Assembly (NCBI GenBank): GCA_009599575.1
Contig: VWND01000019.1
Coordinates: 248,001-312,000, forward strand
DNA length: 64,000 nucleotides
DNA from: Blumeriella jaapii
Lineage: Eukaryota; Ascomycota; Leotiomycetes; Helotiales; Drepanopezizaceae
Direction: 5' to 3'
Both the position numbers and the translations under genes were made by a program. Shown here piece by piece: positions 11,325 to 23,427 of the stretch. The stretch's first letter is position 1. Every line of letters starts with the position of its first letter. The notes below the pieces were generated by a model. It worked only from the letters and a program-made list of their open reading frames with translations, had not been told where the DNA came from and made no database searches.

Positions 11325-14300
11325 ATGAAGCTGCTTGGCGTCTTAACCGTCGCGTGGTCTTTCTACCACGCACTTGGATCTGGGGGGTGTCCGTGGCACA
11401 CGGAGACGTTTCTCGCGATGTTTACACGGCGACATCATGATCGCTCTCGCGGTTGGACATCCCAGGAGCCGCGGCTCGAGGTTCCAGCAGCCACGGCACT
11501 GGCTGTACCGCGTCTCTGCGAGCGTCTCTTCCAGCGTTGGCTCCCGCGTCGGCGCTGAAGATCAAGATCATTCCGGTGAGATCCGTGGCAAGCGTGCCGT
11601 CGCCAGCATCCTCCCAAACCCCGCTGACCAGAGTTGCGCAGAATCCATCCCAACTCTCCAGCGCGCCCGCTCTCTCGCCCCACAGCATCTGGCCGTCGGC
11701 CATCCGGCCTCCGGAAGCCCCTTCGCCGGCCGGAAGTTTCACGACATGGCCGCGACAACGCGTGTCTCAAACGCCAAGTCTGTCTTGGCCACGTTCCACA
11801 CGTTCAGACACGATGTTTGTTTGGCCCGCGGACGGCACCCGTGGGAAGCGAACCAGCGGTTCGGATGACGGCCTGCTCGGTCGGCCAGGTGGGCGGGGGT
11901 GTTTTCCGTTGTTTGACATGGGCCGCTGCGTGTCGAGGATCCCGTGAGAACAGCACGATTAGACTCTGCCCTGATGTTTGGTGAGACGTCCTGGTGTGGA
12001 CGGGCAGGTTTCCTTCTCCATGCCAGCGTTCCGATATTTCCATTCCGTCTCCCAGAGCATCCCGGGCTTCCTGTCGCGCCTCGGACTTGCACGCGATTTC
12101 GACGCTTCACGTCAACAAGCAGGCCAGAGCTGCGCTCTACATCATCCGCTCTCCATCTGGATCTCCAAATGAGGCCTCACGGATCCAAACGGCGCAAGGT
12201 GGGAGACCACTTGCGCCGCCGACATGGCGAGGGGGATGGCCAGGACGCCGTCGTCTGTCGTGACCGAAGGCAGGCCGTGACGCCGGGGCAAGCTCAACAG
12301 ACGCCTCCTCCGCAGCCAGGCGTCCCTCCCGCGGGAGGACCTCGACCATCTCTGGAATGGGCATCATTCTCGCATCGCCTCAGTAGGTCGAACGGCAGCC
12401 AACGTGAATGGGACTGACCTCAACGCAGGACCGAGCATGGTACCGATTCCGATTGTCAATATCACTCCGGAAGCGGATCCGCAAGCCCAGTTGCCTCCCG
12501 CCGAAGTCATTCGCCGGCCTTTGGAATGGGCCTCGTTGACACATCGCATCAGTAGGTCGACGGCAACACCGGTGAATTCTCCTAACGTGAACACAGGCCC
12601 GAGTATTGTACCGACGCCGGCGCCGAACCCTCTACCGGGACCGGAGGCGCAACCCAAGCCACCTCCGGCCGAACACGTGCGACCGCCTTTGGAATGGGCG
12701 TCCTCCCCAAATCGCTTCAGTACGTCGACGGCATCAAAAATGAATGCTGCTAACCCTGATACAGGTCCGAGTGTTGTACCGACTCCAGTTCTCATCCCCA
12801 CGCCGGGACCAGAGGCGCAACCCAAATTCCCTCCCGCCGAAGGACGGCGACCGCCGTTGCAATGGGCATCGTTCACTCGTGGCCTCAGTACGTCGACGGC
12901 ATCAAATGTGAATGCTGCTAATCCTGACCCAGGTCCGAGTACTGTACCGACGTTGACCCCGATTCCGCGCCACCCTTAGGACTACCACCTCAGCTGGCAA
13001 TACCTCCATCTTACGTAGGCCTGCCTGTGGTCTGGCTCCTGCCAAACCCGCTGACGAGGATATAGCAACCCCCTCCCGTGCCCGTCGAGCCCAGCAATCC
13101 CCCCCTCCCAACCCCAGCACCCCAAGATCCCCCCCTCGCGCCGAACACGACGTGTGTTCCGACCGTCGGCTCATCTTCCTCCAGCTTTTCCTCGATCTTG
13201 CCATCGACACCTCACAACAACACGCTCGCGCCGGGAGCCGTCCAGCCTCCGTCACAAGCTACCCCTGGCCCCCCCACCGTGTTGACTCCTCCTTCCGTCC
13301 GACTGCCAGACTCGATCCCGGCCGCCATCGGTTCCACCACCTCTGCCGTCCCCGCCAACAGCATCTCCTCGCCCGAAGCGCCGGCGTCACTGACCAATCT
13401 AGGCATTGGCCTCTCCCTCGGAGGCGTCGCGGCCGCTGCTTTTGGGCTCCTCATCTTCCTCCTCCGCCGCCGCCGCGACCACAACCGCCTGTCACGGGCC
13501 CGCAACTCCTCACTGAAGATGGAGCTCAAGTCGATCTGGTCACAACTCACGGGCCGCAGCCCATCTCCTCGGACGGCCAAGGCACAACACGGCCGGAGAA
13601 ACGAGAAAGCCTCACCCGCACCCGTTCCGCGAGGCCTCGATGCGCCGCCCACCCGTGCTACCGTTCACGACCCCCTCCCCTTCGCCCGCCTTCTTCATGA
13701 GCCCGTTTCCCGCACGACAGCCTGCCTACCTCAGCAAGGCCACGCGATACTCGCTCGCCTCCTACTACAACACCTTTGCCAATCCCATCGGCCCGCCTCC
13801 CGTTCCTGTACCGAACCGGACGCCTGCGGTACCCGAACTCCCTGCGGTGACGACTCGGCCGCCCCCCGTCCCTCCTTCTCCTGCGGTGATGATTCGGCCG
13901 CCTACCGCCCCCCCTTCTGCTGCGCCGAATCGGCCGCCCACCGCACCCCCTTCTCCTGCTGCCCCGAATCGGCTGAGTGCCGCCCCTCCTTCTCCTGCTG
14001 CACCGACCCGGCCGCCCGCGGCCCCTCCTTCTCCTGCTGCGCCGATCCGGTCACCCACGCCGTCACCATCAAGCCCCCCGCGAGCGCCAGGCAACGGGGA
14101 CCCCACGCAGCGCCTCGCAGACGCAGAGCGCGAGGCCCACCTGCAAGAGCAGCGGTGGCAGGAATCGAGGCGGGAGATGGAGGCGCGGCAAAGCGGGATT
14201 ACGGAGGGCGAGGACTGGCGGGCGCGCAACGGCCACCACACGCTCAGTTCGGCGTGGGAGAGCGGCGTGGGGGATTGGCGGAGTGAGAGGTACTTGAGTG

Positions 14301-14407
14301 GCATGACCGAGGACGGCCTGGAGGCCGGTAATGGCGAAGAGGGACAGGGGGGGAGGAAGAGGTGGAAGTTCAGTATCTGGAGCGTCAGGGGCACGACGAG
14401 GGAGTGA
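11325..14407 (+). CDS. Proline-rich single-pass membrane protein with tandem exon-intron repeats (5' end unresolved)
   Basis: The 3' two-thirds reads as a type I membrane protein. Four repeat units (12262-12979) encode about 41 residues each, with the core PLEWAS preceded by PxxEAQPKxPPAE. Then come a Pro/Ser/Thr-rich stalk, one hydrophobic segment (LGIGLSLGGVAAAAFGLLIF, about 13402-13461), a basic RRRR stop-transfer and a cytoplasmic tail with a PPSPAAPxRP repeat (about 13850-14060) and an acidic, Trp-containing end. Introns inferred: 12383-12428, 12552-12596, 12720-12764, 12888-12979 (or 12888-12932) and 13015-13065 (GTAGGC, CGCTGAC branch, ATATAG). With these the frame runs on to about 13600, where it must shift by one base to reach the tail ending at 14407. 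That shift may be an assembly indel or an unseen intron. An ATG at 11325 followed by MKLLGVLTVAWSFYHALGSG looks like a signal peptide and is a candidate start, but I cannot trace a single frame from it to 12262. It may be a cell-wall sensor or mucin-like protein; no family is recognised. Confidence 0.5.
12262..12979 (+). repeat. 168-bp tandem repeat, each unit = exon segment + ~45-nt intron
   Basis: Four units are recognisable; the intron donor positions 12383, 12552, 12720 and 12888 are spaced 169, 168 and 168 bases. Each unit has about 123 bases encoding the PLEWAS-type protein repeat and 45-46 bases with GTAGGT or GTACGT at the left, a CTAAC/CTGAC-like site and CAG at the right. Confidence 0.8.
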
Positions 14408-15929
14408 GACGATTGGGCACGCGTGGGTGATGAGTTTCTGGACGCGCTCACTCCACGACGAGAGCCAGAGACTCGCCACGCTGTAGTCAAGAGGGCTACG
14501 GTGGACGGAGGGGCGCGATGTTCGACCTGCAAAGGCCAGCTCTCGGCTGGGATTAATGCCAAACACATTTCGAATTTTACATAATCAGATATTTTTACAT
14601 CTATGCTTCAAATGAAATAACACGAACTTTTTGACAGAGCGGTGATGTGCACGAAGGGAGGTTTTCTATATGTATATGTACAACCAGTCACGTACCTACG
14701 TGTGACAAATACTGTACTATACTGTAATGCCTACAGTAAAACGACGAATATGCAGACCGCATCTTTTCTGCTTTTTGAAACACGCGATCCTTGGAAGTCA
14801 AGCATCTCACCCGACCGTCGTTTTCACGGTCTGATATCTGAGAACCGTAGATTCGGGACGCGACACTGGATCTATTGTATTTCTTTAATACAATACAACG
14901 TACAGTACGTACAATTGCTGCGCTATACTTACATTCCTTTCTTTCCTTTCATTTCGATTGTTCCAGATTCATTCTTCCTGTACGCTTTCAGTAGTGAGAT
15001 GTTCCTGGAGCTCGGAGAGGTTCGTCGTCACGTGATAACGAGCTTCCTCGGAGACTAGGGTTTCCGAGCGACTGACTGACTGACTAAGCGAGTCCGAACC
15101 GTCCGTCTTACAGTACAGTACACGGAGTGCTCGCCAGTCAGACTTAGAAAGAACAATAAAAAGTAACATCTTACTGCATACAATTCATCCGTTCAAGCCT
15201 CCGGTGAGGGTTCCTACTGACTATTCAGCTATGCACGACCACAATACAATGTACAGTATGTATAACACAAATGGTTTTCAAACTATACAATACAATATAA
15301 TGCATAAACACGCCCGGATCATATCAGAGAGGATGAAACCTCCGAGCTGCTCTGCTAAACGGCCGCCACTCCCGAGTCACGTGCTATGAACGTGCCCATT
15401 TTCACCATCACCCTCCCCCATCCCCCTCTCCCACAACCCATTCCCCAACGCATATTCCATACAGGAGCGGATAGCATGGTTGGTATTGCCAAGGTGAAAA
15501 GAAACGCGGGAAACCTACCCTACTCAAGCCAGCAGCCAGGTGTGATGTCCGGAACCCGCCTCCCCCGTGTTCCAAAATGCAAGTGGCACCTCGGGACATG
15601 CGTGCGGGCTGCTGGAGAGTATTATGCGGCTGGAGTGAACATTTCTTGGCAAGATCAAGCTTCATTTGGAGGGGGGAGGAAGGGCGTTTGATGATAACCC
15701 TCGACAAGCGAGCCGATTCTGGGAGAAGAATTCCGTCTGTCCCATCCTCATGGGCAAGGATGACTTGTTTTGGAAAGGAGACGTGATGTCTGATGAAGAA
15801 GGCTTGATGACCACCGCAAGATCTTGCTCGATTGATCAACTTCACTTCCGCCAACCATCAGCAGGTCCTTGAACATCAGCGACCGCCACTATCGCGCACC
15901 AACAGATCACGAGCGTGCTCTGAAGAGCC
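14408..15929. other. Intergenic stretch between two 3' ends
   Basis: No gene is seen. The stretch is enriched in TACTGTAC/TACAGTAC palindromes (14710, 14901, 15109, 15114) and carries TCACGTGA at 15028-15035 and CACGTG at 15378-15383. The remainder looks like unique non-coding sequence. Confidence 0.6.
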
Positions 15930-18199
15930 TCAGTGAGTGGCCGCCCACTCAGCGTACCACTGCAAGCACTCGGGGTTCGCCACGCTCGCCCCGACTTTGA
16001 GGTTCATCCCGCAGAGAATCTGCTTCACCGCGATCTCGACCCTGTACCCAGATTAGCACGCAGCCGCCGAGCGAAGGACCGCCACGGACGCACTTCTTCC
16101 CATTCCCCGTGATCGGAATGTCAAAACACTCGGCGATCACCGCCGGCACGTGCCGAGCACTCAACTCCTGCCGGACCACCGCCTTGATGCTCGCCTTCAA
16201 GCCCTCGTCGCAAGACCGGCCGTCAGACATCTTGATGAACAAGACGACCGTCTCGTCCGTGTCCGTCTCCCTCCTCCGGCCCACGCACATCGCGTCCGAG
16301 ACCTCCGGCGAGAAATGCTGCAGCAGCACGTTGTAGATCTCGGCGCTCCCAAACCGCACCCCGCTCGGGTTCAGGATGCCATCGCTGCGGCCCAGCATCG
16401 CCAAGCCGCGCGTGCCGCGCTCGAACCGCACGAAATCGCCATGGTGCCACACGCCCTCGAACTGCTCGAAGTAGGCGGCGCGGTACTTGGACGCGCCCTG
16501 CGCCGGGGACGAGAGGTGGAAGAATGTCACGGGCTGGCAGGGGAAGGGCCGCGTGCACACGAGGTCGCCGGCTTCGCCGTCGGCGACGGGCTGGCCGTCG
16601 GGCGCCCAGGCCTCGATCGCCATGCCGAGCCCCGCGCACTGGATCTCGCCGGCGTATACGGGGAGCAGGGGACAGGGCGCGCCGAAGAGGGAGATGATGT
16701 CGGTGCCACCGGTGATGGAGCCGAGCTGGATCGTCGACGGGAACGCGTCGTACACGTAGTTGAACGTCGAGGGCGCGAGGGGGGAGCCGGTGGAGTAGAT
16801 GGCTTGCAAGGAGCTCAGATCCAGCCGTTCCCGTGGCCGTACGCCCTTCTGCTCCAAGACCGAGAGGTACTTCGCTGACGTGCCGAAGTGGGTGATTTTC
16901 AGGTCCTGGATGAGACGAGGCATGGAGAGGTCGCCGTGGGGATGGAAGGGGGAGCCGTCGTACAGGACGATGGTACAGCCTGAAGCGAGGGCAGAGACGA
17001 GCCAGTGCCACATCATCCAGGTGGTGGTGGTGAAGTAGAGCATGCGGTCGCCGGCCCGGATGTCGCAGTGCAGGATGTGCTCTTTCTTGTGCTGGATCAG
17101 GCTTCCGGCCGCCGAGTGGACAATGCATTTGGGCGCGCCTGTGGTTCCACTGGAATACAGGATGTAGAGCGCGTGAGAGGCCGGTAGTTGGGCGAAGGTG
17201 AGCGGTGCTGAGACCTCTTCGACGCTGGGTTGCTCCCATCAACCGAGTGGACTTCGCGTAAGAGGTAGTAGGTAGAGAAGAGCGCTCACCGGTTGAGGAA
17301 ATCCGGAAACGTCCACACCTTCCCATCGGGCCATCTCAAGCCACCCAGGTTCATGGCAAAGCCCTTGACGGTCTCAAACACAACACAGGCCTCCAGCCCC
17401 TTGAGCCCCGGCAGAATCTCCTGGACTTTGTCGTGGCTCCCGTGCACTTTACCATTGTACCCAACCGCATTGTCCACAAACAGCACTTTTGGCTCGATCT
17501 GCACCAGCCGTTCCAGCACAGCCGTGACGCCGGTGTCAGGGCTCACGCCCGTCCATATCGCCCCGATCGAAGCCGCGGCCAGCATGGCAACCACAGCATT
17601 GGCATGGTTGCCGAGAAAGCCCGCGACGCGGTCCGACTCCACCACCCCTTGGGCTCGGAGAGCGTTCGCGCATTGCCTGACTCTCTCACGGAGTTCTCGC
17701 CACGAGACCGACGCGTGGCCGCGCTCGGTCGCCTCGATGAGGGCTGGGGAGGACTCGTCCACCTCGAGACGGGCTGGATAGAGCAGGTTCTCGGCAAAGT
17801 TCAGACGGGATCCCGCAAAGAAGTCTGGTCTGGGGAAGATGGGAGCTTCCATCGACACCACCTGCGCAGGGTCAGCACACCGATGGACACCATGCCTGGA
17901 CACCATGCCGACAGGTATACACCGGGATAAATGTAAACAGAGACACGTGACTCGGTTGCTCCACCCACCTGGTCGTAACATCGCTCGGCCGTGACCCCGG
18001 TGAAGTCCCATATGTCGGCCCAGAACTGGGAGATGTGATCAATCGACCATTGATACAGATCCGCGTAGCTGTCCAGACGAAGGCCATGCTTCTGGTTGAC
18101 TGCTCGCATGAACTCGGCCATGCGCGTCGAGTCCGGGGCCGGGTGAGTCCACAGCTGTGGTGGGAGCGGTTTGGGTGCTTCACTGGGCATGGCGGCCAT
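15930..18199 (-). CDS. Acetoacetyl-CoA synthetase
   Basis: This predicts a cytosolic adenylate-forming enzyme that activates acetoacetate to acetoacetyl-CoA. Four exons (18199-17969, 17861-17290, 17224-16094, 16041-15930) join in frame to 681 residues, the usual size for the family. The introns have GTGGGT/CGCAG, GTGAGC/CCCAG and GTGCGT/TACAG ends with recognisable branch sites. Visible features are the acetyl-CoA-synthetase-like N-terminal region (WSIDHISQFWADIWDF), SRLNFAENLLYP, the AMP-binding loop YILYSSGTTGAPK near residue 290, STGSPLAPSTFNYVYDAF followed by GGTDIISLF, which is typical of acetoacetate-specific members, WHHGDFVRF, GRSDGILNPSGVRFGSAEIY, and the C-terminal catalytic lysine region PITGNGKKVE. 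No frame disruption was seen. The first ATG (18199) is chosen; a second at 18190 would remove three residues. A CACGTG lies in intron 1 and TCACGTGA about 200 bases upstream. Confidence 0.95.
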
Positions 18200-19122
18200 G
18201 ATGAGGGCGGCGAGTGAGGAGAGGCACCAGAGGGGAAATCATGAGAATCTCCTGTGCCTCTTTACTCGACGCTTCTGGTGGTAACGCGGTGGGTGATAGC
18301 GTCAAGACTGGTCTTGAATCGTGGTGTTGAAATGTGAATGTTTCGTAGAAAGTGTGCGAGTACAAGAAGTTGGGGTAGTGGTGCGCGGACGCTAGTGTAA
18401 TATCACGTGACTGTGTATCAGCCGACCAGAGCGTGACCCTATCTCACATGACCATAGAGTGATTCCACCTGACCAAACTTTATCCGTGCCACGTGACTCG
18501 CTTCGCGGATAATCCTACGGCTTTCAACATCAACAACATCAACAACATCAACAACATCAACAACATCAACAACATCAACAACATCAACAACATCAACAAC
18601 ATCAACAACATCAACAACATCAACAACATCAACTTCGACTTCGACATCAACATCAACATCAACATCCACGACATCCTCTTGCGTCTTTGCACGAGCATCG
18701 TCTACTTGCATCTCTGCACATAGAGACATGCCAGCTCGGACGTGGACATTTTCGGAGTCATGGTTGGCAGCCAAGCAGCCCCCAGCCGACGCTGTATGCT
18801 TCGCACACCAGGTAGACCGACCTGTGTGAATGGAACGTGTCAGAGGAAACATAGATCGGCGCAGAAGGCATTATTGAGCAAGACCACCAAAGCAGGTCAA
18901 TTCTTCTGCTAGTATCGGTACAGAGGACATCCATCTATCTACACGGCTTCTCGAGCCCTCGTGTCGAAGCAATTGAAACCCGATTCACCCCCTCGACGAG
19001 CACCACGGACCTCCAGCATATACAACCAGACACAACCAGCATTTACAACCAGCACTGAAAAGCACCACGAACAACCGCACTGACAACCAGCACAAACAAC
19101 CGCCTTGCTCGCCGTCTCCCAC
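18200..19122. other. Upstream region of the AACS gene with a 9-bp microsatellite
   Basis: It contains TCACGTGA at 18403-18410, a CACGTG at 18490-18495 and the AACAACATC array described separately. From 18640 to 19122 no gene is seen. The last 100 bases are the 3' flank of the next gene and hold repeated ACAACCAGCA. Confidence 0.6.
18527..18635. repeat. (AACAACATC)n microsatellite
   Basis: About twelve near-perfect copies of the 9-base unit are followed by AACATC and GACATC variants to about 18670. It lies about 330 bases upstream of the AACS start codon. Confidence 0.95.
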
Positions 19123-20999
19123 TCACGTAAACGACCCATTCGTGCCATGGAAACGGCAGAACCGAGCATTTGGCACGCCTTTCTTCACGTACGCCATACA
19201 CCTCTCGTTGGTCGACACATTGATGCCGGTGCAGAACCGAGGGCCATCTCCCCTCAACGCCTCCTCGGCGTTGCGCTTCCGCGCTCTCCCGTACTCGTTC
19301 ACGTTCTCGTTGATGAAGTGCACCGTCTGGTACATGGCGGCCTTCAGGAGGTCTTTCCAGTCCTGGTGGTCGGCCTGCTTGTAGTCCAGGCATTTCTGCG
19401 CCATCTCGACGGCGGGATACTGGACCTGGCCCTCGGCGTCGTAGGCGAAGGCGCGGCTCCAGTCTTCGGCCGTCGGGTCCACGATGCCGATGTCGTGGTT
19501 GTCGCGGATCGCGTGGCGCATGCGGAAGCCCATCATGTTGGCCACGGTGCCGAAGGCGCCGAGTCCCCCTTCCAGTGTCTCGTGGCCGATCCAGGTGTTC
19601 CGAACGCGCGCGCACTCCTGTCGCAGGTAGGGGATCGCGTAGAGACGGTTGTATGGCGTTCCCTCGGGCAGCTCGGGGTACACGTAGCCGGCCGGAGGGG
19701 AGTAGCGGAGCGGCGAGTCGGGCGTGAGGGTCTCGGGGTATGGGCCATCGCCAGATCCCCCGTGGGGGTAGTTGGCGTCGATCACCAAGCACGTTTGCGA
19801 AGCAGCGGTACAGGTCAGACGGAAGTTGGTCATGGAGAACCGGCCGGGGAAGTAGTTCTTGGGCAGATAGCTCAGGAAGAAGACGACGGACGCGCAGCGT
19901 CTCTCGTCGTGTCCGTCGTCGTGCACCGCCGCCCGGGATCCCAGGGCCCGCGCCTTCTGCTCGCCCACCGGCACGAAATTCATCTGGATGGACGAGAAGA
20001 ACTTGTTGCTCTCGTCGCCACACGTGATCCAGGCCTCGCCGTGGTACGCGTCGTCGTGAGCTTGGGACCAAGCTCCGGGGGTGTTGGTGATGATCTTCTG
20101 GCCCAGGACGGAAATCAGGCTGTTGATCTCCATGACCCGCGGGTTCTCGTGCTGGGCGAGCCGGCTGGGATGGGTGCAGTTTGGCTTTCCCGTCGGCTCG
20201 ACGGTGAACGCGATGTTGTACTTCGTGCCCTTCTTCTTGGGCCTAGGCCCGGCCAACTTCTTCAGCAGAGGCTGGAAGTCCGGGGCCAGACTGAGACGCT
20301 GCAGGCGCGCAATCATGTCAGAGACGCCGAGCTCCTTCAGTTCCTGGATGCCCCACAGCTTTGCAACAAGCAGGTTCATCGCCGTGGAGCCGGCCTTGGC
20401 CTGTACGAAGACGGGCTTGTTGTCTTCCAGCGAATGGTAGCCCTCGTCCTCCAACTCTCCGGGGGTGAGTCTTCGAGTCATGTCAAATCGCGCTGGAAGG
20501 TATCTGCATCTGAATCCTCTTTGTGTCGGAGCCAGTCGTTTGCCAGCGCGCGGGAGTTCTTTCAGCAGGTAGCCGTTGTCGATCGGGTTGATGGAGTACA
20601 TCGGCTCGTTGATATCCTTCTCCCAGTTAGCATGGATCAGATGAACAGGTATCGCGCGCAAGACGGAAGAGCACACTTACAGGAATGTCATCGTTGTAGT
20701 CTTTGCTAACCTTGGCGACTGGGACATTCGTGACTGGATCATTCGAGAGAGTGTTGTCGACAAGGCCTGTGGCGCTCGACTCGCCCTGCGGGAGGTCCTT
20801 TGGCTCAAGTTAGCACCTTCAGAACAGTAGGTATGATTGATAAGGTGCTGCGGGCGGGAAGCAAGAGTGTGTTTACATCAACAGCATCTTCACCTCGGGC
20901 TGCTTCTTCCTCACGAGCACGAGGTCCATCGATCATTATCGTATCCTCCACCTCGATCATGATGTCGGCACGCGTCTTGCTGCTCGCTGAAGCATCCAT
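19123..20999 (-). CDS. Protein of unknown function with C-terminal Cys/His motif
   Basis: A three-exon model gives about 573-577 residues: exon 1 20999-20877, exon 2 to 20681, exon 3 20616-19123. Intron 2 (20617-20680) has GTAAGT, TGCTAAC and a GAGAAG acceptor. Intron 1 begins GTAAAC at 20876 and could end at 20786 or 20798; both keep the frame. The start at MDASASSKT is the first methionine that gives a hydrophilic N-terminus; an in-frame ATG further upstream (21101) would add 34 mostly hydrophobic residues. The mid-section includes DMTRRLTPGELEDEGY, KYNIAFTVEPTGKPN, HGEAWITCGDESNKFF and ASVVFFLSYLPKNYFPG; the C-terminus has C-x10-C-x13-C-x2-H, which could bind a metal. I do not recognise the family. 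Composition and codon use look like an intact, expressed gene. Confidence 0.75.
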
Positions 21000-23427
21000 C
21001 TTTATGCAGATGGCGTCGTCGGGGATTGGTAACAAGCGAGTGAATACAACAAGGACAATAGACTCTGGAGAAAGAAGCAGTTGAAGAGCAAGAAAGCGCA
21101 CGCAAGTGAATGCAAAGAGTGTGGGCGTGCTGGACTTTGAAGTTGTTGTATAAAGATTGTGTGTCGAGGGAAGACGATGGAGAATGTGGAGTCGCGACTT
21201 TTGTATTTAAGATCGAACCCTTTCCGTTTTGGGACGTAGCGTGGTTCCTCTTCAGGCAGCTGCCGCAGTGAATCAAAGGCTGTCGGGCACGTGGGTTGGG
21301 CTGACAACGCGATTGAGGATGACTCCTTGGTCCTCGCGTAGCGCGTCTTGTGTAAACAATGGCCTTGGTCAATACGTGGAGCTATTGTAAGGTGTTGGTT
21401 TGAGATGTTGTGGGGTTGGTCATTAAGCGACAAAAAAAACAAACACACAAATATCAATATTCGGAGCATCTAAGTGGACTAAATCTATAGAGCTGCAGAG
21501 AATATATCTATCTGTCTATTTCAGTTATTCTTGCGCCGTCAATAACATGTCTTGGCCCACAGTTCCATCTCGCGTTTACTCGAATGAAGGTGCGTGGTAG
21601 ATGAGCAGGCCAGATGGATACGCTCGAGGGGAGCTGTAGAATAAAACCTTTGCCCAGGTAATCCAAAAAATCCAATTTTCAAACCGACGCGCCTCTATAA
21701 GAAGAGTTCAATTCCTGGACAAGTGACCAAAAGGGTCTCGGCTTTGCCTAGACTGATTCGCTGACCTGCGCTTGTCTGACAGCACGGGTGAGCAGCTCAG
21801 TTATCCAAAAATCACCGGTCTCAATCAAGCGCCCACGTCTGTTATCTACGCTCCTGGTAACCGCGTGCTACGTTGTCGTGCATGTTTGCATTCGCAAATA
21901 ACAACAGCGCAAACGCTGTGTCGTAGATCAAGCTGCAGATAGAAACTTCGGAGACATCAGCTGAGCCAGCGACTTGACCCCTACCTTACGTAGAAGCCCC
22001 TTCTGCCGTCTGGAGTTTCCAAGAACGGCAGAGATCTAGAAAGAAGGTCCCTCCTGTACGATGACTTCTCCTTCCGTGATATCGTTCGTGGCTTTCGTCC
22101 GCCAAGTTGTAGTTTCTTCGACCATCGAGGTCGTCTTCGCAGACTACCGTGAAAAAAGTGTTGTATCTGAAAGACCCGACTCCCATGACATATGCACGAG
22201 GGTAAGAGCGATTTAGGCAGGAGATGCTGGGGGATGTTTGAAATCGATGCTAGCTAAGGTACAATCTTGAGACTTGTTGACATAGACAATGCCATTGTCT
22301 CTTGGCTTCGGCTCGAAGGGGGTTCGGCGTCATGTCCGCTTTCATGAAACCACCCATTGAGACGGATCCTATTACACACGTAGAGCTATATCTAGATCGA
22401 AAGTAGGAGAACAACCGATGGAGACAAAAAGACAATCAGACTAGAAGGCAAAGTTAGCAGCTCACCGACACGAGAAGAGCCGCCGGAGAAAGGCTACATA
22501 CACCCTGCTCCGCTCTTCCTCTTCCACAGCACAACACCATAACACGAACGACAGCACAACACCGCGACACCATAACGCTCGAGGGCCCGGTCTCTAACTC
22601 CCATGTCGGAAAACCCCAACAAGCCCGACCAACCTCCGCGCCACGACCGCCAACCAACTCTCCCGCAATTCATCATTCACAGCAGGCAGGCTCCGTGAAA
22701 CCCGAACCTCACCGTCACCAAACCATCCGAGAGGGTTCAGCAACGAGGGAGACCGTCCCACGATTAGATTCTCCCTCCCATTGTCAGAGCGGTGTAAACA
22801 GCTGCGAGCTGTTCCCAGCTCGGCATCCGAATCCCCTTCCACCGCATGCGATGCGCTAGCGCCAAAACGTGCTCTGCCCCAACGCTCATCGACAGACAGC
22901 TCTCGGAGTCATAACACCGCTGACGTCGTGGGCACGGAAATGCTATTCCCACCGAGCTCGAGACGCTTCGCGGTAACGCACGCGATCTCTCAAGTGCGAG
23001 GTTTGGACTGTTTAGCTCTTTCTCTCCTCTGCGCTTTGATGCACCTTGATGCAAAGCCAGACATCTTATAGAAGAAGAAAAGAAAAGCACGGTTCGTGAT
23101 GGAGATGTTGTTCGTACAGAGAGTGCGTTAGCTGAGGAGGAACGAGTCTTTGGATTCGGTGGGTTTGTAAGTTGGGATTTGAGATGGGTAGAGGTTCGCT
23201 GCGTAGCTTCATGCAGTAACGCATGTCTTTTGCGTCGAGATTACATTCCTAGGTACACTGGCTAGTCGTTCACTTACTAGTCACTTATTTCTTCACTCGC
23301 TCACTTCTTTACTCGCTCACTTCTTCACTCGCTCACTTCTTCACTCGCTCACTTCCTCACTTCTTCACTCGCTCACTTCCTCACTCCCTCACTCCCTCTC
23401 ACCCACCCACGCCACGTAATCTCACCC
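21000..23427. other. Long intergenic stretch, no supported gene
   Basis: About 2.4 kb with several short open frames in all directions, none with convincing composition or splice structure. The segment 23265-23400 is a run of TCACTCGCTCACTTCTTC repeats just beyond the 3' end of the oxalate decarboxylase gene. Confidence 0.5.
23265..23405. repeat. CTCACTTCTTCACTCG repeat
   Basis: Tandem units of about 16 bases (TTCTTCACTCGCTCAC) grade into CTCACTCCC. It abuts the stop codon of the oxalate decarboxylase gene and may lie in its 3' untranslated region. Confidence 0.85.

Noticed and set aside
18439..18852. Minus-strand frame with Val-Val-Asp repeats
   Set aside because: Translation of the AACAACATC microsatellite.
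21690..21740. GAGTTCAATTCC resembling a tRNA T-arm
   Set aside because: No acceptor stem or D-arm can be paired around it; no tRNA was found in the window.
21986..22186. 66-codon ATG frame on the minus strand
   Set aside because: Composition is plausible but it is short, isolated and without recognisable motifs; not enough to support a gene.
22764..23090. Overlapping plus and minus frames of about 100 codons
   Set aside because: Neither strand shows codon bias, splice sites or domain-like sequence.
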